Position numbers and translations under genes: made by a program
Shown: positions 1 through 7,999 of the stretch, piece after piece
How the letters are laid out: each line of letters starts with the position of its first letter
Numbering within the stretch: the stretch's first letter is position 1
Notes under the pieces: generated by a model
Database searches by the model: none
Told to the model about the DNA's origin: nothing
What the model saw: the letters and a program-made list of their open reading frames with translations, nothing else
From: Clavibacter sp. VKM Ac-2873
Lineage (GTDB): Bacteria > Actinomycetota > Actinomycetes > Actinomycetales > Microbacteriaceae
NCBI RefSeq assembly: GCF_015351075.1
Contig: NZ_JADKRS010000001.1
Coordinates: forward strand, 806,001 to 870,000
Length of the DNA: 64,000 nt
Direction: 5' to 3'

Positions 1-416
1 CCCGGCCGCACCGTGAGCACGCGGTTGAGCAGCAGCACGCCGCTGCGGGTCCACGCCGTGAGATCGCCGTGCTCGGGCGTCGGGATCCCGAGGTCGTCCC
101 GCAGCTCCCGGTGGATGTTGACGAGGCTCCGCGGCACGGGTCGCACGTCGGGCTCGACCGAGAACGACAGACCCACGGGGTGGCCGGGCGTGGGATAGGG
201 ATCCTGCCCGACGATGAGCACGCGCACGTCGGCGAGGGGCTGCTGGAACGCCCGCAGCACGCGGTCGCCCGCGGGCAGGTAGGGGCGACCCGCGGCGACC
301 TCGGCGCGCAGCCACTCCCCCATCCGGGCGATGTCGTCGGCGACCGGCGCGAGCACCTCGGCCCAGCCGGCGTCCATGAGGCCGCGCTCGACGAGCTCGG
401 GCAGGGTCAGCGCCAC
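1..416 (-). CDS. ung: uracil-DNA glycosylase, N-terminal part (cut by window edge)
   Basis: Family 1 uracil-DNA glycosylase removes uracil from DNA at the start of base excision repair in the cytoplasm. About 138 N-terminal residues are visible and the rest lies left of the window; E. coli Ung is about 229 residues. The catalytic motif GQDPYP, followed by [10 protein letters not shown], carries the Asp that activates water. I chose the GTG at 416 because no start lies upstream in frame before the stop of the previous gene 11 bases away. The upstream PepE-like gene probably shares its transcript. The family call is firm from the motif alone. Confidence 0.93.
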   Translation of the reverse strand, partial: MALTLPELVERGLMDAGWAEVLAPVADDIARMGEWLRAEVAAGRPYLPAGDRVLRAFQQPLADVRVLIVGQDPYPTPGHPVGLSFSVEPDVRPVPRSLVNIHRELRDDLGIPTPEHGDLTAWTRSGVLLLNRVLTVRP

Positions 417-426
417 GGGCGGTGGA

Positions 427-1149
427 TCAGGACGCGCCGGCAGAGCTGACGGTGACGCCGGTCTCCGAGCCGATGACGGACCAGACGCTGCCGCGCCCCT
501 CCACGACGAGCTGTCCCTCGCCCACGATGAGGACGGTGCGCTCGTCGATGGCGACGCCGCCCTCCACGAGCCCCGCCTCGGTCGCGGCGATGAGCCGGGT
601 GAGGGTGCCCCACTGGGCGGCGTGCACGTCGACCGCGACGTCGATGAGGCCGATGCCCTGCTCCACGGTGACCTCGTCGAGGTCCTCGCTCGCGGACTCC
701 GGCACGACCTCGACGTCGCCGATGCGCCAGCCGCCGACGATGGCGGTCTCGGCGGCGACCGCGGCACCCGCGGAGAAGCCGAGGTACGGCACGCCGGCGG
801 TGACCTGGCGGCGGATCTCGCCGAAGACCGGCTCGAGCGCCTGGCGGTACGCGGGGGTGAGCCCGCCGCCGACGACGATGCCGTCCACGTCCTGCAGCTG
901 CGCGACCTCGAGGGATCCGCCCTCGGGCGCGAGCACGGCGACCGGCTCGCAGGCGCCCGCGGCACGGAGCGCGGCGGCGTACTGGTCGAACCACTCGGCG
1001 CCGAGGCCGTCGTGCACGAGCACCACGGCGATGCGGGCCGGCTCCAGCCGGGCGGCAGCGGTCGCCCTCGTCGTCGCCTCGGACAGGAACCGCGCGAGGA
1101 GGGGGGTGTCGTCATCCGACAGGCCGCCTCCGACCAGGTGCACACTCAC
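427..1149 (-). CDS. PepE / cyanophycinase-like serine peptidase (family S51)
   Basis: This looks like a cytoplasmic class I glutamine-amidotransferase-fold peptidase of the S51 type, which includes peptidase E (Asp-X dipeptides) and cyanophycinase. The nucleophile elbow is GFSAGAA with Ser at about residue 126, and a conserved His lies about 50 residues later in [11 protein letters not shown] start at the GTG at 1149, giving 240 residues and opening on the glycine-rich MSVHLVGGG strand; ten more codons are open upstream (to 1179) but add only a basic stretch. It sits just upstream of ung. The natural substrate cannot be read from the sequence. Confidence 0.82.
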   Translation of the reverse strand: MSVHLVGGGLSDDDTPLLARFLSEATTRATAAARLEPARIAVVLVHDGLGAEWFDQYAAALRAAGACEPVAVLAPEGGSLEVAQLQDVDGIVVGGGLTPAYRQALEPVFGEIRRQVTAGVPYLGFSAGAAVAAETAIVGGWRIGDVEVVPESASEDLDEVTVEQGIGLIDVAVDVHAAQWGTLTRLIAATEAGLVEGGVAIDERTVLIVGEGQLVVEGRGSVWSVIGSETGVTVSSAGAS

Positions 1150-1200
1150 CCCTCGACGGTACAGGCCCGAGCCGCGCACCTGAGCCCCGAGGGCTCGGCG

Positions 1201-1241
1201 GGAAGAAGAAAGCCCGGCACCTCCGTGAGGAGGAGCCGGGC
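1201..1241 (-). terminator. terminator after tRNA-Glu
   Basis: On the minus strand a GC-rich hairpin (1212-1241), with CCCGGC/GCCGGG at its base and a CCTCC/GGAGG inner stem, is followed by a pyrimidine run TTTCTTCTTCC. It lies directly downstream of tRNA-Glu and is a typical intrinsic terminator. Confidence 0.75.
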
Positions 1242-1256
1242 GGGATGATGCGGTGG

Positions 1257-1329
1257 TGACCCCAACCGGATTCGAACCGGTGTTACCGCCGTGAGAGGGC
1301 GGTGTCCTAGGCCGCTAAACGATGGGGCC
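1257..1329 (-). tRNA. tRNA-Glu (anticodon CTC)
   Basis: The minus strand folds as a 73-nt cloverleaf. The acceptor stem GGCCCCA pairs with TGGGGTC, the T-arm loop is TTCGAAT, and the CCGCC/GGCGG anticodon stem holds a loop with CTC. The discriminator base is A and no CCA is encoded. It has its own terminator. Confidence 0.95.
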
Positions 1330-1497
1330 GTTTTTGCAACTCGTCGAGTATGCCACAGCGCGCACAGCCCGACCAAATCGAGCCCCGACCGGGCGGATCC
1401 GCCCGACACCGCGGGCCACGCACGCCCCCGTTCCCCGCGCGCGGACGCCCCCGCGCGCCGGTTTGCCCTGCCCGCCCGGACGGTGTTGGCTCCTCTC

Positions 1498-2136
1498 ATG
1501 CGATTGACGAAGCTCGAGCACGCGGCCCTTGTCCTGGAACTGTCGGGGCGCAAGCTCTTCATCGACCCGGGCTCGTTCACCACCCCCATCACGGAGGCGA
1601 TGAACGCCGACGCCATCGTGATCACGCACGAGCACGCCGACCACTGGACCCCGGAGCAGCTCAAGCGGATCCTCGACAAGAACGAGGGCGTGCCCGTCTA
1701 CGCGCCCGAGGGCGTCGCCGCCGCCGCGGCCGACTTCGACGTCACGGTCGTGCACGCGGGGGACACGATCGAGGTCGGCCCCTTCACGCTGCGCTTCTTC
1801 GGCGGCACGCACGCCGTCATCCACGAGTCGATCCCCGTGGTCGACAACCTCGGCGTCCTGGTGAACGACACGCTCTACTACGCGGGCGACTCGTTCGTCG
1901 TCCCGGAGGGCGTCGAGGTCGACCTGCTCGCGGCCCCCGCGGGCGCGCCGTGGATGAAGATCAGCGAGTCCATCGACTACGTGCTCGCCGTGAAGCCCCG
2001 CCGCGCGTTCTCCACGCACGAGATGGTGCTCTCCACGGCGGGGAAGGCCATCTCGAACGGGCGCCTCCAGTGGGCGACCGAGCAGGGCGGCGGCGAGTTC
2101 CACGCCCTCGAGCCCGGCGATAGCATCGACCTCTAG
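1498..2136 (+). CDS. metallo-beta-lactamase-fold hydrolase (UlaG-like)
   Basis: A 212-residue metal-dependent hydrolase of the metallo-beta-lactamase superfamily, probably cytoplasmic. The zinc-binding motif THEHADHW (HxHxDH) sits near residue 42, followed by a metal-ligand region FFGGTHAVIH and a second-shell YYAGDS segment, and a late His in STHE. Length and layout resemble the UlaG/YtnP-like members rather than true beta-lactamases. The ATG at 1498 is chosen because it starts directly on the conserved MRLTKLEHA strand; the frame is open about 200 bases further up but crosses tRNA-Glu. Substrate unknown. Confidence 0.87.
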   Translation: MRLTKLEHAALVLELSGRKLFIDPGSFTTPITEAMNADAIVITHEHADHWTPEQLKRILDKNEGVPVYAPEGVAAAAADFDVTVVHAGDTIEVGPFTLRFFGGTHAVIHESIPVVDNLGVLVNDTLYYAGDSFVVPEGVEVDLLAAPAGAPWMKISESIDYVLAVKPRRAFSTHEMVLSTAGKAISNGRLQWATEQGGGEFHALEPGDSIDL

Positions 2137-2172
2137 GCCCTGTTCGGGCTCTCGGCGAGCGGACGCGGGGTC

Positions 2173-2595
2173 ATGAGGATGGACGGTCTCGCCGCGGCGT
2201 CGCTCATCGTCGAGTTCCTCACCTGGATCGCGCTCGTCCCCGGCGTCCTGCTCTACGTCGCCGGTGTCTCGGTGCGCGTCCTGGGCCGGCGGTGGACGGC
2301 GACCGAGGGCATCGTCGCGGACGCGCCCGCCGACGACGACGGCCCCGCGTCGCGCGTCCTGCGCTGGTTCGACGGCGAGGGCGACGTGCACGAGGCGCCG
2401 GCCGACACCCCGGAGACCCACGACCTCCCGGCCGGATCCGACGCGCCCGTCTGGTTCGCGCCGCGCGCTCCATGGCGCGTCCGCACCCACGCCCCCGAGC
2501 TCGACGGCCGCGCGCTGCGGGTGACCGGGCTCGTGCTCATCGGCATCGGCGTGCTCGCGGCCGTCGCCGGCATCGTGCTGCTCTTCCTCGAGTAG
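2173..2595 (+). CDS. two-helix membrane protein, unknown function
   Basis: I do not recognise this 140-residue protein. A hydrophobic helix near the N-terminus (about residues 9-36) and a second at the very end (about 117-138) flank a polar, acidic middle of roughly 80 residues that ends in WFAPRAPWRVRTH. The middle would form one soluble domain between two membrane helices, similar in layout to DUF3592-type proteins, though I see no signature that proves membership. The start at 2173 has a second ATG two codons later. It lies 36 bases after the hydrolase gene and may share its transcript. Confidence 0.7.
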   Translation: MRMDGLAAASLIVEFLTWIALVPGVLLYVAGVSVRVLGRRWTATEGIVADAPADDDGPASRVLRWFDGEGDVHEAPADTPETHDLPAGSDAPVWFAPRAPWRVRTHAPELDGRALRVTGLVLIGIGVLAAVAGIVLLFLE

Positions 2596-2680
2596 GGGCC
2601 TCCGCACCGGCGGACCGGCCAGCTGGGGATCCGCCGTCCGGGTCGAGCGCGGTCCATGCGGCCGTATAGGCTGTTCCCTC

Positions 2681-2787
2681 GAAGGGGAGTACTCCCATCC
2701 GGCGGTCGTGTCGTCAATACGGTCGGACCACTCCGACCCGTGCGGCCGGTTCCGCGAGAAGCAGCTCGCGGGGTGGAGGAGACCTTC
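2681..2787 (+). ncRNA. yybP-ykoY family (Mn2+) riboswitch aptamer candidate
   Basis: The leader of the TerC gene carries the signature blocks of the yybP-ykoY aptamer (Rfam RF00080) in order. They are GAAGG opening P1 (2681-2685), running into GGGGAGTA (2684-2691), then TCGTCAATACGG (2711-2722), then GAGACCTTC (2779-2787), whose CCTTC pairs perfectly with GAAGG to close P1. This family senses Mn2+ and typically controls TerC, MntP and P-type ATPase metal exporters, which matches the gene downstream. I recognised it by eye; no covariance search was run. Confidence 0.8.
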
Positions 2788-2825
2788 AGTACCCCACCGG
2801 ACCGTCAGCGGTCCGAGTACTGGAG
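2788..2825 (+). promoter_or_regulatory. expression platform hairpin of the TerC riboswitch
   Basis: Directly after the aptamer, AGTAC (2788-2792) pairs with GTACT (2817-2821), and CGGACC pairs with GGTCCG around the loop GTCAGC (2798-2815). The hairpin ends one base before the GGAG ribosome-binding site (2822-2825) of terC, so competition between this helix and the aptamer could gate translation. No U-tract follows, which argues against a terminator platform. The mechanism is inferred. Confidence 0.5.
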
Positions 2826-2833
2826 AACCCACA

Positions 2834-3919
2834 ATGGATGTCCCCTTCTGGCTCTGGGCCGCGACCATCGCGGCCGTCCTCGGCCTGCTCGTCTTCGACT
2901 TCTTCGCGCACGTGCGGAAGGCGCACGAGCCGACGCTGAAGGAGTCCGCGACCTGGTCGGTCGTCTACATCGTCATCGCGCTCGTCTTCGGCGTGGGCGT
3001 CGGCGTCTTCTCGAACTGGACCTTCGGCGGCGAGTACTTCGCCGGCTACGTGACGGAGAAGGCGCTGAGCGTCGACAACCTCTTCGTCTTCCTCATCATC
3101 ATGTCGAGCTTCGCCGTGCCGCGGGCCTTCCAACAGAAGGTGCTGCTCGTCGGCATCGCGATAGCCCTCGTGATGCGCGGCATCTTCATCGCGATGGGCT
3201 CCGCCATCATCGACAACTTCTCCTGGGTCTTCTACCTGTTCGGCGCCCTGCTGCTCGTCATGGCGTACAAGCAGATGAAGGAGACGCACGACGAGGACGG
3301 GTCGGACTCGAAGCTCATCCGCGTGCTCCGCCGCGTCATCCCCACCTCGGACCACTACGACGGCGACAAGCTCACGACCCGCGTCGACGGCAGGAAGCTC
3401 TTCACCCCGATGTTCCTGGTGATGCTCGCCATCGGCCTCACCGACGTGCTCTTCGCGCTCGACTCCATCCCCGCGATCTTCGGCCTGACGCAGGAGGCGT
3501 ACATCGTCTTCACTGCCAACGCCTTCGCGCTGCTCGGCCTCCGCCAGCTGTACTTCCTGATCTCCGGGCTCCTCGAGCGCCTCGTGTACCTCTCGCAGGG
3601 CCTCGCGGTGATCCTCGGCTTCATCGCCGTGAAGCTCGTGCTGCACGCCATGCACGTCAACGAGGTGCCCTTCATCAACGGCGGCGAGCCCATGCTGTGG
3701 GCCCCCGAGATCCCCATCTGGTTCTCGCTGTCGTTCATCCTGCTCACCATCACGGTGGCGACCGTCGCGAGCCTCGCGAAGACGAAGCGCGACGCGTCCG
3801 CCGTCGAGGGCACCGATGCGGCGGCCTCCGGCGCAGGAGAGCAGGCGCCGGCCGACGCGGACGACGACGCGGCCCGCGGCTCCGGCCGCAGCGCGGACGC
3901 GGACGCCCCGCGCCGCTAG
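2834..3919 (+). CDS. TerC family metal exporter (Alx/MeeF-like)
   Basis: A 361-residue integral membrane protein of the TerC family, now linked to Mn2+ export in several bacteria. About eight or nine hydrophobic helices are visible. The conserved acidic motifs EKALSVDNLFVF (about residues 75-86) and LTDVLFALDSIPAI (about 200-213) provide the in-membrane carboxylates typical of the family. The C-terminus is a disordered, Ala/Asp-rich tail. The ATG at 2834 has a GGAG site nine bases upstream; an upstream extension in frame would run into the riboswitch. The leader strongly suggests Mn-responsive expression. Confidence 0.92.
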   Translation: MDVPFWLWAATIAAVLGLLVFDFFAHVRKAHEPTLKESATWSVVYIVIALVFGVGVGVFSNWTFGGEYFAGYVTEKALSVDNLFVFLIIMSSFAVPRAFQQKVLLVGIAIALVMRGIFIAMGSAIIDNFSWVFYLFGALLLVMAYKQMKETHDEDGSDSKLIRVLRRVIPTSDHYDGDKLTTRVDGRKLFTPMFLVMLAIGLTDVLFALDSIPAIFGLTQEAYIVFTANAFALLGLRQLYFLISGLLERLVYLSQGLAVILGFIAVKLVLHAMHVNEVPFINGGEPMLWAPEIPIWFSLSFILLTITVATVASLAKTKRDASAVEGTDAAASGAGEQAPADADDDAARGSGRSADADAPRR

Positions 3920-3934
3920 CGCTCCCCCGCACGA

Positions 3935-3972
3935 CGACGACGCCCGCCCCGGATCCGGGGCGGGCGTCGTCG
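3935..3972. terminator. bidirectional terminator between terC and the SDR gene
   Basis: A perfect 16-bp inverted repeat (CGACGACGCCCGCCCC and its complement) around the loop GGATCC lies between two convergent genes, so it can serve both. Confidence 0.8.
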
Positions 3973-4002
3973 CGTCGGCGCGCATCCGCGCGTGTCCGCC
4001 CG

Positions 4003-4800
4003 TCAGCCGAGGCGCGTGCTGCTGACCCCGCCGTCGACGTCCAGCAGCGCACCGTGGACGAATCCGGCCTCGTCCGAGACGAGGAAGCGCACCGCGAACG
4101 CGATGTCCACGGGACGCACCGGGACGCCGGCGACGGTCGTGGCGGCCATCGCCGCGAGCACGTCCGCATCGGCCGCGTTGCCCGGCGTCGAGGTCGCACC
4201 CGGCGCCACCGTGTTCACGTGCACGCCGCGCGGCCCGTACTCGGCCGCCCACGTCCGCGTCATCTGCTCGACGGCGGCCTTCGACGCCGTGTACGCCGCG
4301 CCGAACGGGATGCCCACGCGCGACATCCACGAGCCGACGTTCACGATCGCACCCTTCCCGCGCTCGGCCATCGCGGGCGCGAGCTCGGCGACGAGCACGT
4401 GCGGCGCGCGGACGTTGACGGCGAGGATCGCGTCGAGGTCGGCGTCGGCGAGGCCCGCGGTCGCGCCGACGGGATAGACACCCGCGTTGTTCACGAGGAT
4501 GTCGACGCGCCCGCCGAGCGCCGCGGTCGCATCGCGGGCGAAGGCGCGGATGCCGTCGTAGCCGCCGGCGAGGTCGGCCGGGACGGCATGGGCGGTGCCG
4601 CCCGCCACGGTGATCGCGGCGACGACGGCACGGGCGCGATCGACGTCGCGGCCGCTGACGACGACCTCGGCGCCGGAGGAGGCGAGCACGCGGGCGACCG
4701 CCTCGCCGATGCCGCTGGTGGATCCGGTGACGACGGCCGTGCGGCCGGCGAGCCGGGTGTCGGGGACGAGGGACTGGAGGACTTCTTCATTGGACTGCAT
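4003..4800 (-). CDS. SDR family NAD(P)-dependent oxidoreductase
   Basis: A 265-residue classical short-chain dehydrogenase. The cofactor motif TGSTSGIG sits near residue 26, NNAG near 106, and the catalytic Ser-Tyr-Lys set is seen as VGSWMS and YTASK. The C-terminus (VDGGVSSTRLG) matches the family pattern. The ATG at 4800 is chosen because it gives the normal length; the frame stays open upstream across the operator region. It is divergent from a TetR gene, and an inverted repeat overlaps its start codon, so repression by that TetR is likely. Substrate unknown. Confidence 0.9.
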   Translation of the reverse strand: MQSNEEVLQSLVPDTRLAGRTAVVTGSTSGIGEAVARVLASSGAEVVVSGRDVDRARAVVAAITVAGGTAHAVPADLAGGYDGIRAFARDATAALGGRVDILVNNAGVYPVGATAGLADADLDAILAVNVRAPHVLVAELAPAMAERGKGAIVNVGSWMSRVGIPFGAAYTASKAAVEQMTRTWAAEYGPRGVHVNTVAPGATSTPGNAADADVLAAMAATTVAGVPVRPVDIAFAVRFLVSDEAGFVHGALLDVDGGVSSTRLG

Positions 4801-4837
4801 GGTCCAATTGATAGCACGTGTTGGACCATCCGGTCCA
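4789..4837. promoter_or_regulatory. two TetR operator palindromes between SDR and TetR genes
   Basis: Four copies of a TTGGAC(C)-type half-site form two inverted repeats. The first is ATTGGAC (4789-4795) facing GTCCAAT (4802-4808), lying over the SDR start codon. The second is TGGACC (4822-4827) facing GGTCCA (4832-4837) with a 4-bp spacer. Their place between a TetR gene and its divergent neighbour, and the shared half-site, make them the probable operators for both promoters. Confidence 0.7.
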
Positions 4838-4855
4838 CAAAGGTAGGATCGGGGC

Positions 4856-5470
4856 ATGGCGGAGCCCAAGATCACCGAGCGCGGACGCCGCACCCGCCAG
4901 CGGATCATCGAGGCGACGGGCGAGCAGATCCTCGCCACCGGCATCGGCGGCACCACCCTCGACGACGTGCGCGCCGCGACGCTGACGAGCAAGAGCCAGC
5001 TGTTCCACTACTTCCCCGGCGGCAAGATCGAGCTCGTGCGCGAGGTCGCGGAGTGGGAGGGCCGGCAGCTGCTCGAGGCGCAGGAGCCGCACATCCACGA
5101 CCTGGGCTCCTGGGAGTCATGGGAGGCGTGGCGCACCGGCCTCGTCGACTACTACATCGGCCGCGGGCGCTGGGTCTGCCCCATCGGGTCGCTCGCCACG
5201 CAGGCCGCCGCCGTCGACGCCGAGCTCGAGCGCACCATCGCCGCGTCGATGCGGGCGTGGCGCGCGTTCCTCGCCCGCGGCGTCGCGCGCATGCGGGAGG
5301 CGGGCCTCGTGGCCGCGACGGCGGATCCCGAGCGCATCGCCACCGTGATCCTCGCGGCCATCCAGGGCGGCCTGGTGCTCAGCCAGCCGGAGCGCTCGGC
5401 CTGGCCGCTGGAGGCGGCGCTCGACACGGCGCTCGCGCCCCTGCACGTGATCCGCTCCCCCGCCGCCTGA
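4856..5470 (+). CDS. TetR/AcrR family regulator
   Basis: A 204-residue repressor. The N-terminal TetR DNA-binding helices run from about residue 10 to 57, with TRQRIIEATGEQILATGIGG opening the domain and SKSQLFHYFPGGK covering the recognition helix and the helix after it. The C-terminal ligand domain has the layout of the TetR_C_16/QacR-like group, with a conserved MRAWRAFLARGVARM helix. It starts at the ATG at 4856, 55 bases from the divergent SDR gene, and the gap holds two matching palindromes. It probably controls itself and the SDR. Ligand unknown. Confidence 0.88.
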   Translation: MAEPKITERGRRTRQRIIEATGEQILATGIGGTTLDDVRAATLTSKSQLFHYFPGGKIELVREVAEWEGRQLLEAQEPHIHDLGSWESWEAWRTGLVDYYIGRGRWVCPIGSLATQAAAVDAELERTIAASMRAWRAFLARGVARMREAGLVAATADPERIATVILAAIQGGLVLSQPERSAWPLEAALDTALAPLHVIRSPAA

Positions 5471-5538
5471 CTCCCGCCACCCGACCCGTCGCACACTTTC
5501 GTGCGGGGCCGCGGAGGCTGCCGGCGTACGGTCGACGC

Positions 5539-6549
5539 ATGGAATTCAGATACCTCGGCAACTCCGGCTTCAAGATCTCCGAGATCACCTACGGCAACTG
5601 GCTCACCCACGGATCGCAGGTGGAGAACGACACCGCGACCGCGTGCGTGAAGGCCGCACTCGAGGCGGGGATCACCACGTTCGACACCGCGGACGTCTAC
5701 GCCAACACCAAGGCGGAGACCGTGCTCGGCGAGGCGCTCAAAGACGAACGACGCGCCTCGATCGAGATCTTCACGAAGGTCTTCGGCCCCACCGGGCCCA
5801 AGGGCCACAACGACGTGGGGCTCTCGCGGAAGCACATCATGGACTCGGTGGACGCGTCGCTCACGCGCCTCCAGACCGACTACATCGACCTCTACCAGGC
5901 GCACCGCTTCGACTACGAGACGCCCCTCGAGGAGACGATGCAGGCGTTCGCCGACGTCGTCCGCCAGGGCAAGGCGCTGTACATCGGCGTCAGCGAGTGG
6001 ACGAGCGAGCAGCTGCGCGCCGGCCACGCCCTCGCCGACCAGCTGGGCTTCCAGCTCATCTCGAACCAGCCGCAGTACTCGGCCCTCTGGCGCGTCATCG
6101 AGGAGGAGGTCGTGCCCACGTCGAAGGAGCTCGGCATCTCGCAGATCGTGTGGTCCCCCATCGCGCAGGGCGTGCTGACGGGCAAGTACAAGCCCGGCCA
6201 GGAGCTGCCGTCCGGATCCCGTGCGACCGACGACAAGGGCGGCGCGAACATGATCAAGCGGTACATGAACGACGACACGCTCTCCCGCGTGCAGGACCTC
6301 CAGCCCGTCGCCGACGAGCTCGACCTGTCGCTGGCCCAGCTCGCCGTCGCGTGGGTGCTGCAGAACGAGAACGTGGCCTCCGCGATCATCGGCGCCTCGC
6401 GTCCCGAGCAGGTGCACGAGAACGTGAAGGCGTCGGGCGTGAAGATCCCCGCGGAGCTCCTGACCCGCATCGACGACGCCCTCGGCGACATCGTCGAGAA
6501 GGACCCGCGCAAGACCGAGGACAGCTCGCCGAAGACCCGCGAGGCCTGA
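5539..6549 (+). CDS. aldo/keto reductase, copy 1 of a tandem pair
   Basis: A 336-residue NADPH-dependent aldo/keto reductase of the Kv-beta/YghZ-like branch. The catalytic set is visible: Asp and Tyr in FDTADVYANT, Lys in IFTKVF, and His in YQAHRFD. NADPH-contacting segments follow as GVSEWTSEQL, ISNQPQYSAL, WSPIAQGVLTGKY and IIGASRPEQVHEN. The ATG at 5539 opens on the family start MEFRYLGNSG. A near-identical gene follows 133 bases later. This copy has Val (FDTADVY) where copy 2 has Gly, and its 90-100 region differs most. Substrate unknown. Confidence 0.93.
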   Translation: MEFRYLGNSGFKISEITYGNWLTHGSQVENDTATACVKAALEAGITTFDTADVYANTKAETVLGEALKDERRASIEIFTKVFGPTGPKGHNDVGLSRKHIMDSVDASLTRLQTDYIDLYQAHRFDYETPLEETMQAFADVVRQGKALYIGVSEWTSEQLRAGHALADQLGFQLISNQPQYSALWRVIEEEVVPTSKELGISQIVWSPIAQGVLTGKYKPGQELPSGSRATDDKGGANMIKRYMNDDTLSRVQDLQPVADELDLSLAQLAVAWVLQNENVASAIIGASRPEQVHENVKASGVKIPAELLTRIDDALGDIVEKDPRKTEDSSPKTREA

Positions 6550-6571
6550 TCCGTCGCCTCGCCCGCACGAC

Positions 6572-6610
6572 CGCGCGGCCCCGCCCGAGACGATCGGGCG
6601 GGGCCGCGCG
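6572..6610 (+). terminator. terminator after aldo/keto reductase copy 1
   Basis: A perfect 17-bp stem (6572-6588 with 6594-6610) around the loop GACGA lies just after the stop codon. It implies that the two reductases are separately transcribed, at least in part. Confidence 0.8.
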
Positions 6611-6682
6611 TGCATCTCCCGGACACCCCGCGGACAGACCCCGCTCGGGCCTCCCCCAGCGCCCTCGGCGTAGGCTCGGAGG

Positions 6683-7693
6683 ATGGAATTCCGCTACCTA
6701 GGCAACTCAGGCTTCAAGATCTCCGAGATCACGTACGGCAACTGGCTGACCCACGGGTCGCAGGTCGAGAACGACACCGCCACGCAGTGCGTGCAGGCGG
6801 CCCTCGAGGCCGGCATCACCACGTTCGACACGGCCGACGGCTACGCGAACACCGTCGCCGAGAAGGTCCTCGGCGACGCGCTCAAGGGCGAGAACAGGGA
6901 CGGCCTGGAGATCTTCACGAAGGTCTACTTCCCGACCGGCGCCAAGGGCCACAACGACACCGGCCTCTCGCGCAAGCACATCATGGCGTCGATCGACGGC
7001 TCGCTCGAGCGCCTCCAGACCGACCACGTGGACCTCTACCAGGCCCACCGCTACGACTACGAGACCCCGCTCGAGGAGACGATGCAGGCGTTCGCCGACG
7101 TCGTCCGCCAGGGCAAGGCGCTCTACATCGGCGTCAGCGAGTGGACCCCCGAGCAGCTCCGCGAGGCGCACGGCCTCTCCCGCGAGCTCGGCTTCCAGCT
7201 CATCTCGAACCAGCCGCAGTACTCGGCCCTCTGGCGCGTCATCGAGGAGGAGGTCGTCCCGACCTCGAAGGACCTCGGCATCTCGCAGATCGTCTGGTCC
7301 CCCATCGCCCAGGGCGTCCTCACCGGCAAGTACAAGCCGGGTCAGGACCTGCCCGCCGGCTCGCGCGCCACGGACGACAAGGGCGGCGCCGACATGATCA
7401 AGCGCTACATGAACGACGACACGCTCTCCCGCGTGCAGGAGCTCCAGCCCGTCGCCGACGAGCTCGACCTCTCGCTGGCCCAGCTCGCCGTCGCGTGGGT
7501 GCTCCAGAACGAGAACGTCGCCTCGGCGATCATCGGCGCCTCGCGCCCCGAGCAGGTGCACGAGAACGTCAAGGCCTCGGGCGTGAAGATCCCCGCGGAG
7601 CTCCTCACCCGCATCGACGACGCCCTCGGCGACGTCGTGGAGAAGGACCCGTCGAAGACGAGCGACAGCTCCCCGAAGGGGCGCCTCGCCTGA
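6683..7693 (+). CDS. aldo/keto reductase, copy 2 of a tandem pair
   Basis: A 336-residue paralogue of the gene just upstream, same length and aligning end to end without gaps. The catalytic residues are kept (FDTADGYANT, IFTKVY, YQAHRYD). Long stretches are identical at nucleotide level at a constant offset of 1144 bases, for example a 53-base block beginning near 5928 and 7072, while other parts differ mainly at third positions and around residues 55-100. This points to an old tandem duplication, perhaps homogenised by recombination. It has its own upstream gap and terminator. Confidence 0.93.
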   Translation: MEFRYLGNSGFKISEITYGNWLTHGSQVENDTATQCVQAALEAGITTFDTADGYANTVAEKVLGDALKGENRDGLEIFTKVYFPTGAKGHNDTGLSRKHIMASIDGSLERLQTDHVDLYQAHRYDYETPLEETMQAFADVVRQGKALYIGVSEWTPEQLREAHGLSRELGFQLISNQPQYSALWRVIEEEVVPTSKDLGISQIVWSPIAQGVLTGKYKPGQDLPAGSRATDDKGGADMIKRYMNDDTLSRVQELQPVADELDLSLAQLAVAWVLQNENVASAIIGASRPEQVHENVKASGVKIPAELLTRIDDALGDVVEKDPSKTSDSSPKGRLA

Positions 7694-7711
7694 TCCGCAC
7701 CACCTGAACGC

Positions 7712-7753
7712 GACGACGGCCCCGCTCGAGCAGTTGCTCGGGCGGGGCTGTCG
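7712..7753 (+). terminator. terminator after aldo/keto reductase copy 2
   Basis: A long GC-rich hairpin (arms about 7712-7729 and 7736-7753, with a few G-U pairs, loop CAGTTG) sits between this gene and the convergent toxin-like gene, so it may serve both strands. Confidence 0.7.
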
Positions 7754-7759
7754 TGGTTC

Positions 7760-7999
7760 TCAGGGCAGCAGGTCCAGCATCTGCTTCCGCGCGGCCATGG
7801 CGTGGATGACGAGCTCATTGCCGCTGTCGAAGACCAGCACCACCGTCTCCAGCAGACGCCCGGAGTGATCGAATCCGAGACGCAACTGCCGCGCAGGGCT
7901 GTCGTCGTCCAGATCCTCGATCCAGATCGCCCACGATGCCGCCTGGATGGCATCCTCGGGTTCGATCCCGTGCTTCCGCGCGGAGGGGTGGACCCTCAC
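7760..7999 (-). CDS. small toxin-like protein of a TA-type pair
   Basis: A 79-residue protein opening with RVHPSARKHGIEPEDA and ending with LVIHAMAARKQMLDLLP. I recognise the pattern from small proteins paired with CopG-type antitoxins in actinobacteria; the fold is probably compact alpha/beta, somewhat like BrnT, but no catalytic residue can be assigned. The GTG start overlaps the stop codon of the upstream ribbon-helix-helix gene by four bases, giving tight co-translation with antitoxin first, the usual order. Toxic activity is not shown. Confidence 0.62.
   Translation of the reverse strand: MRVHPSARKHGIEPEDAIQAASWAIWIEDLDDDSPARQLRLGFDHSGRLLETVVLVFDSGNELVIHAMAARKQMLDLLP

Noticed and set aside
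2656-6549. A 1297-residue forward frame joining terC, SDR, TetR and an aldo/keto reductase
   Set aside because: Only the last third is a real protein (the reductase from 5539); the rest runs out of frame through other genes, the riboswitch and a terminator.
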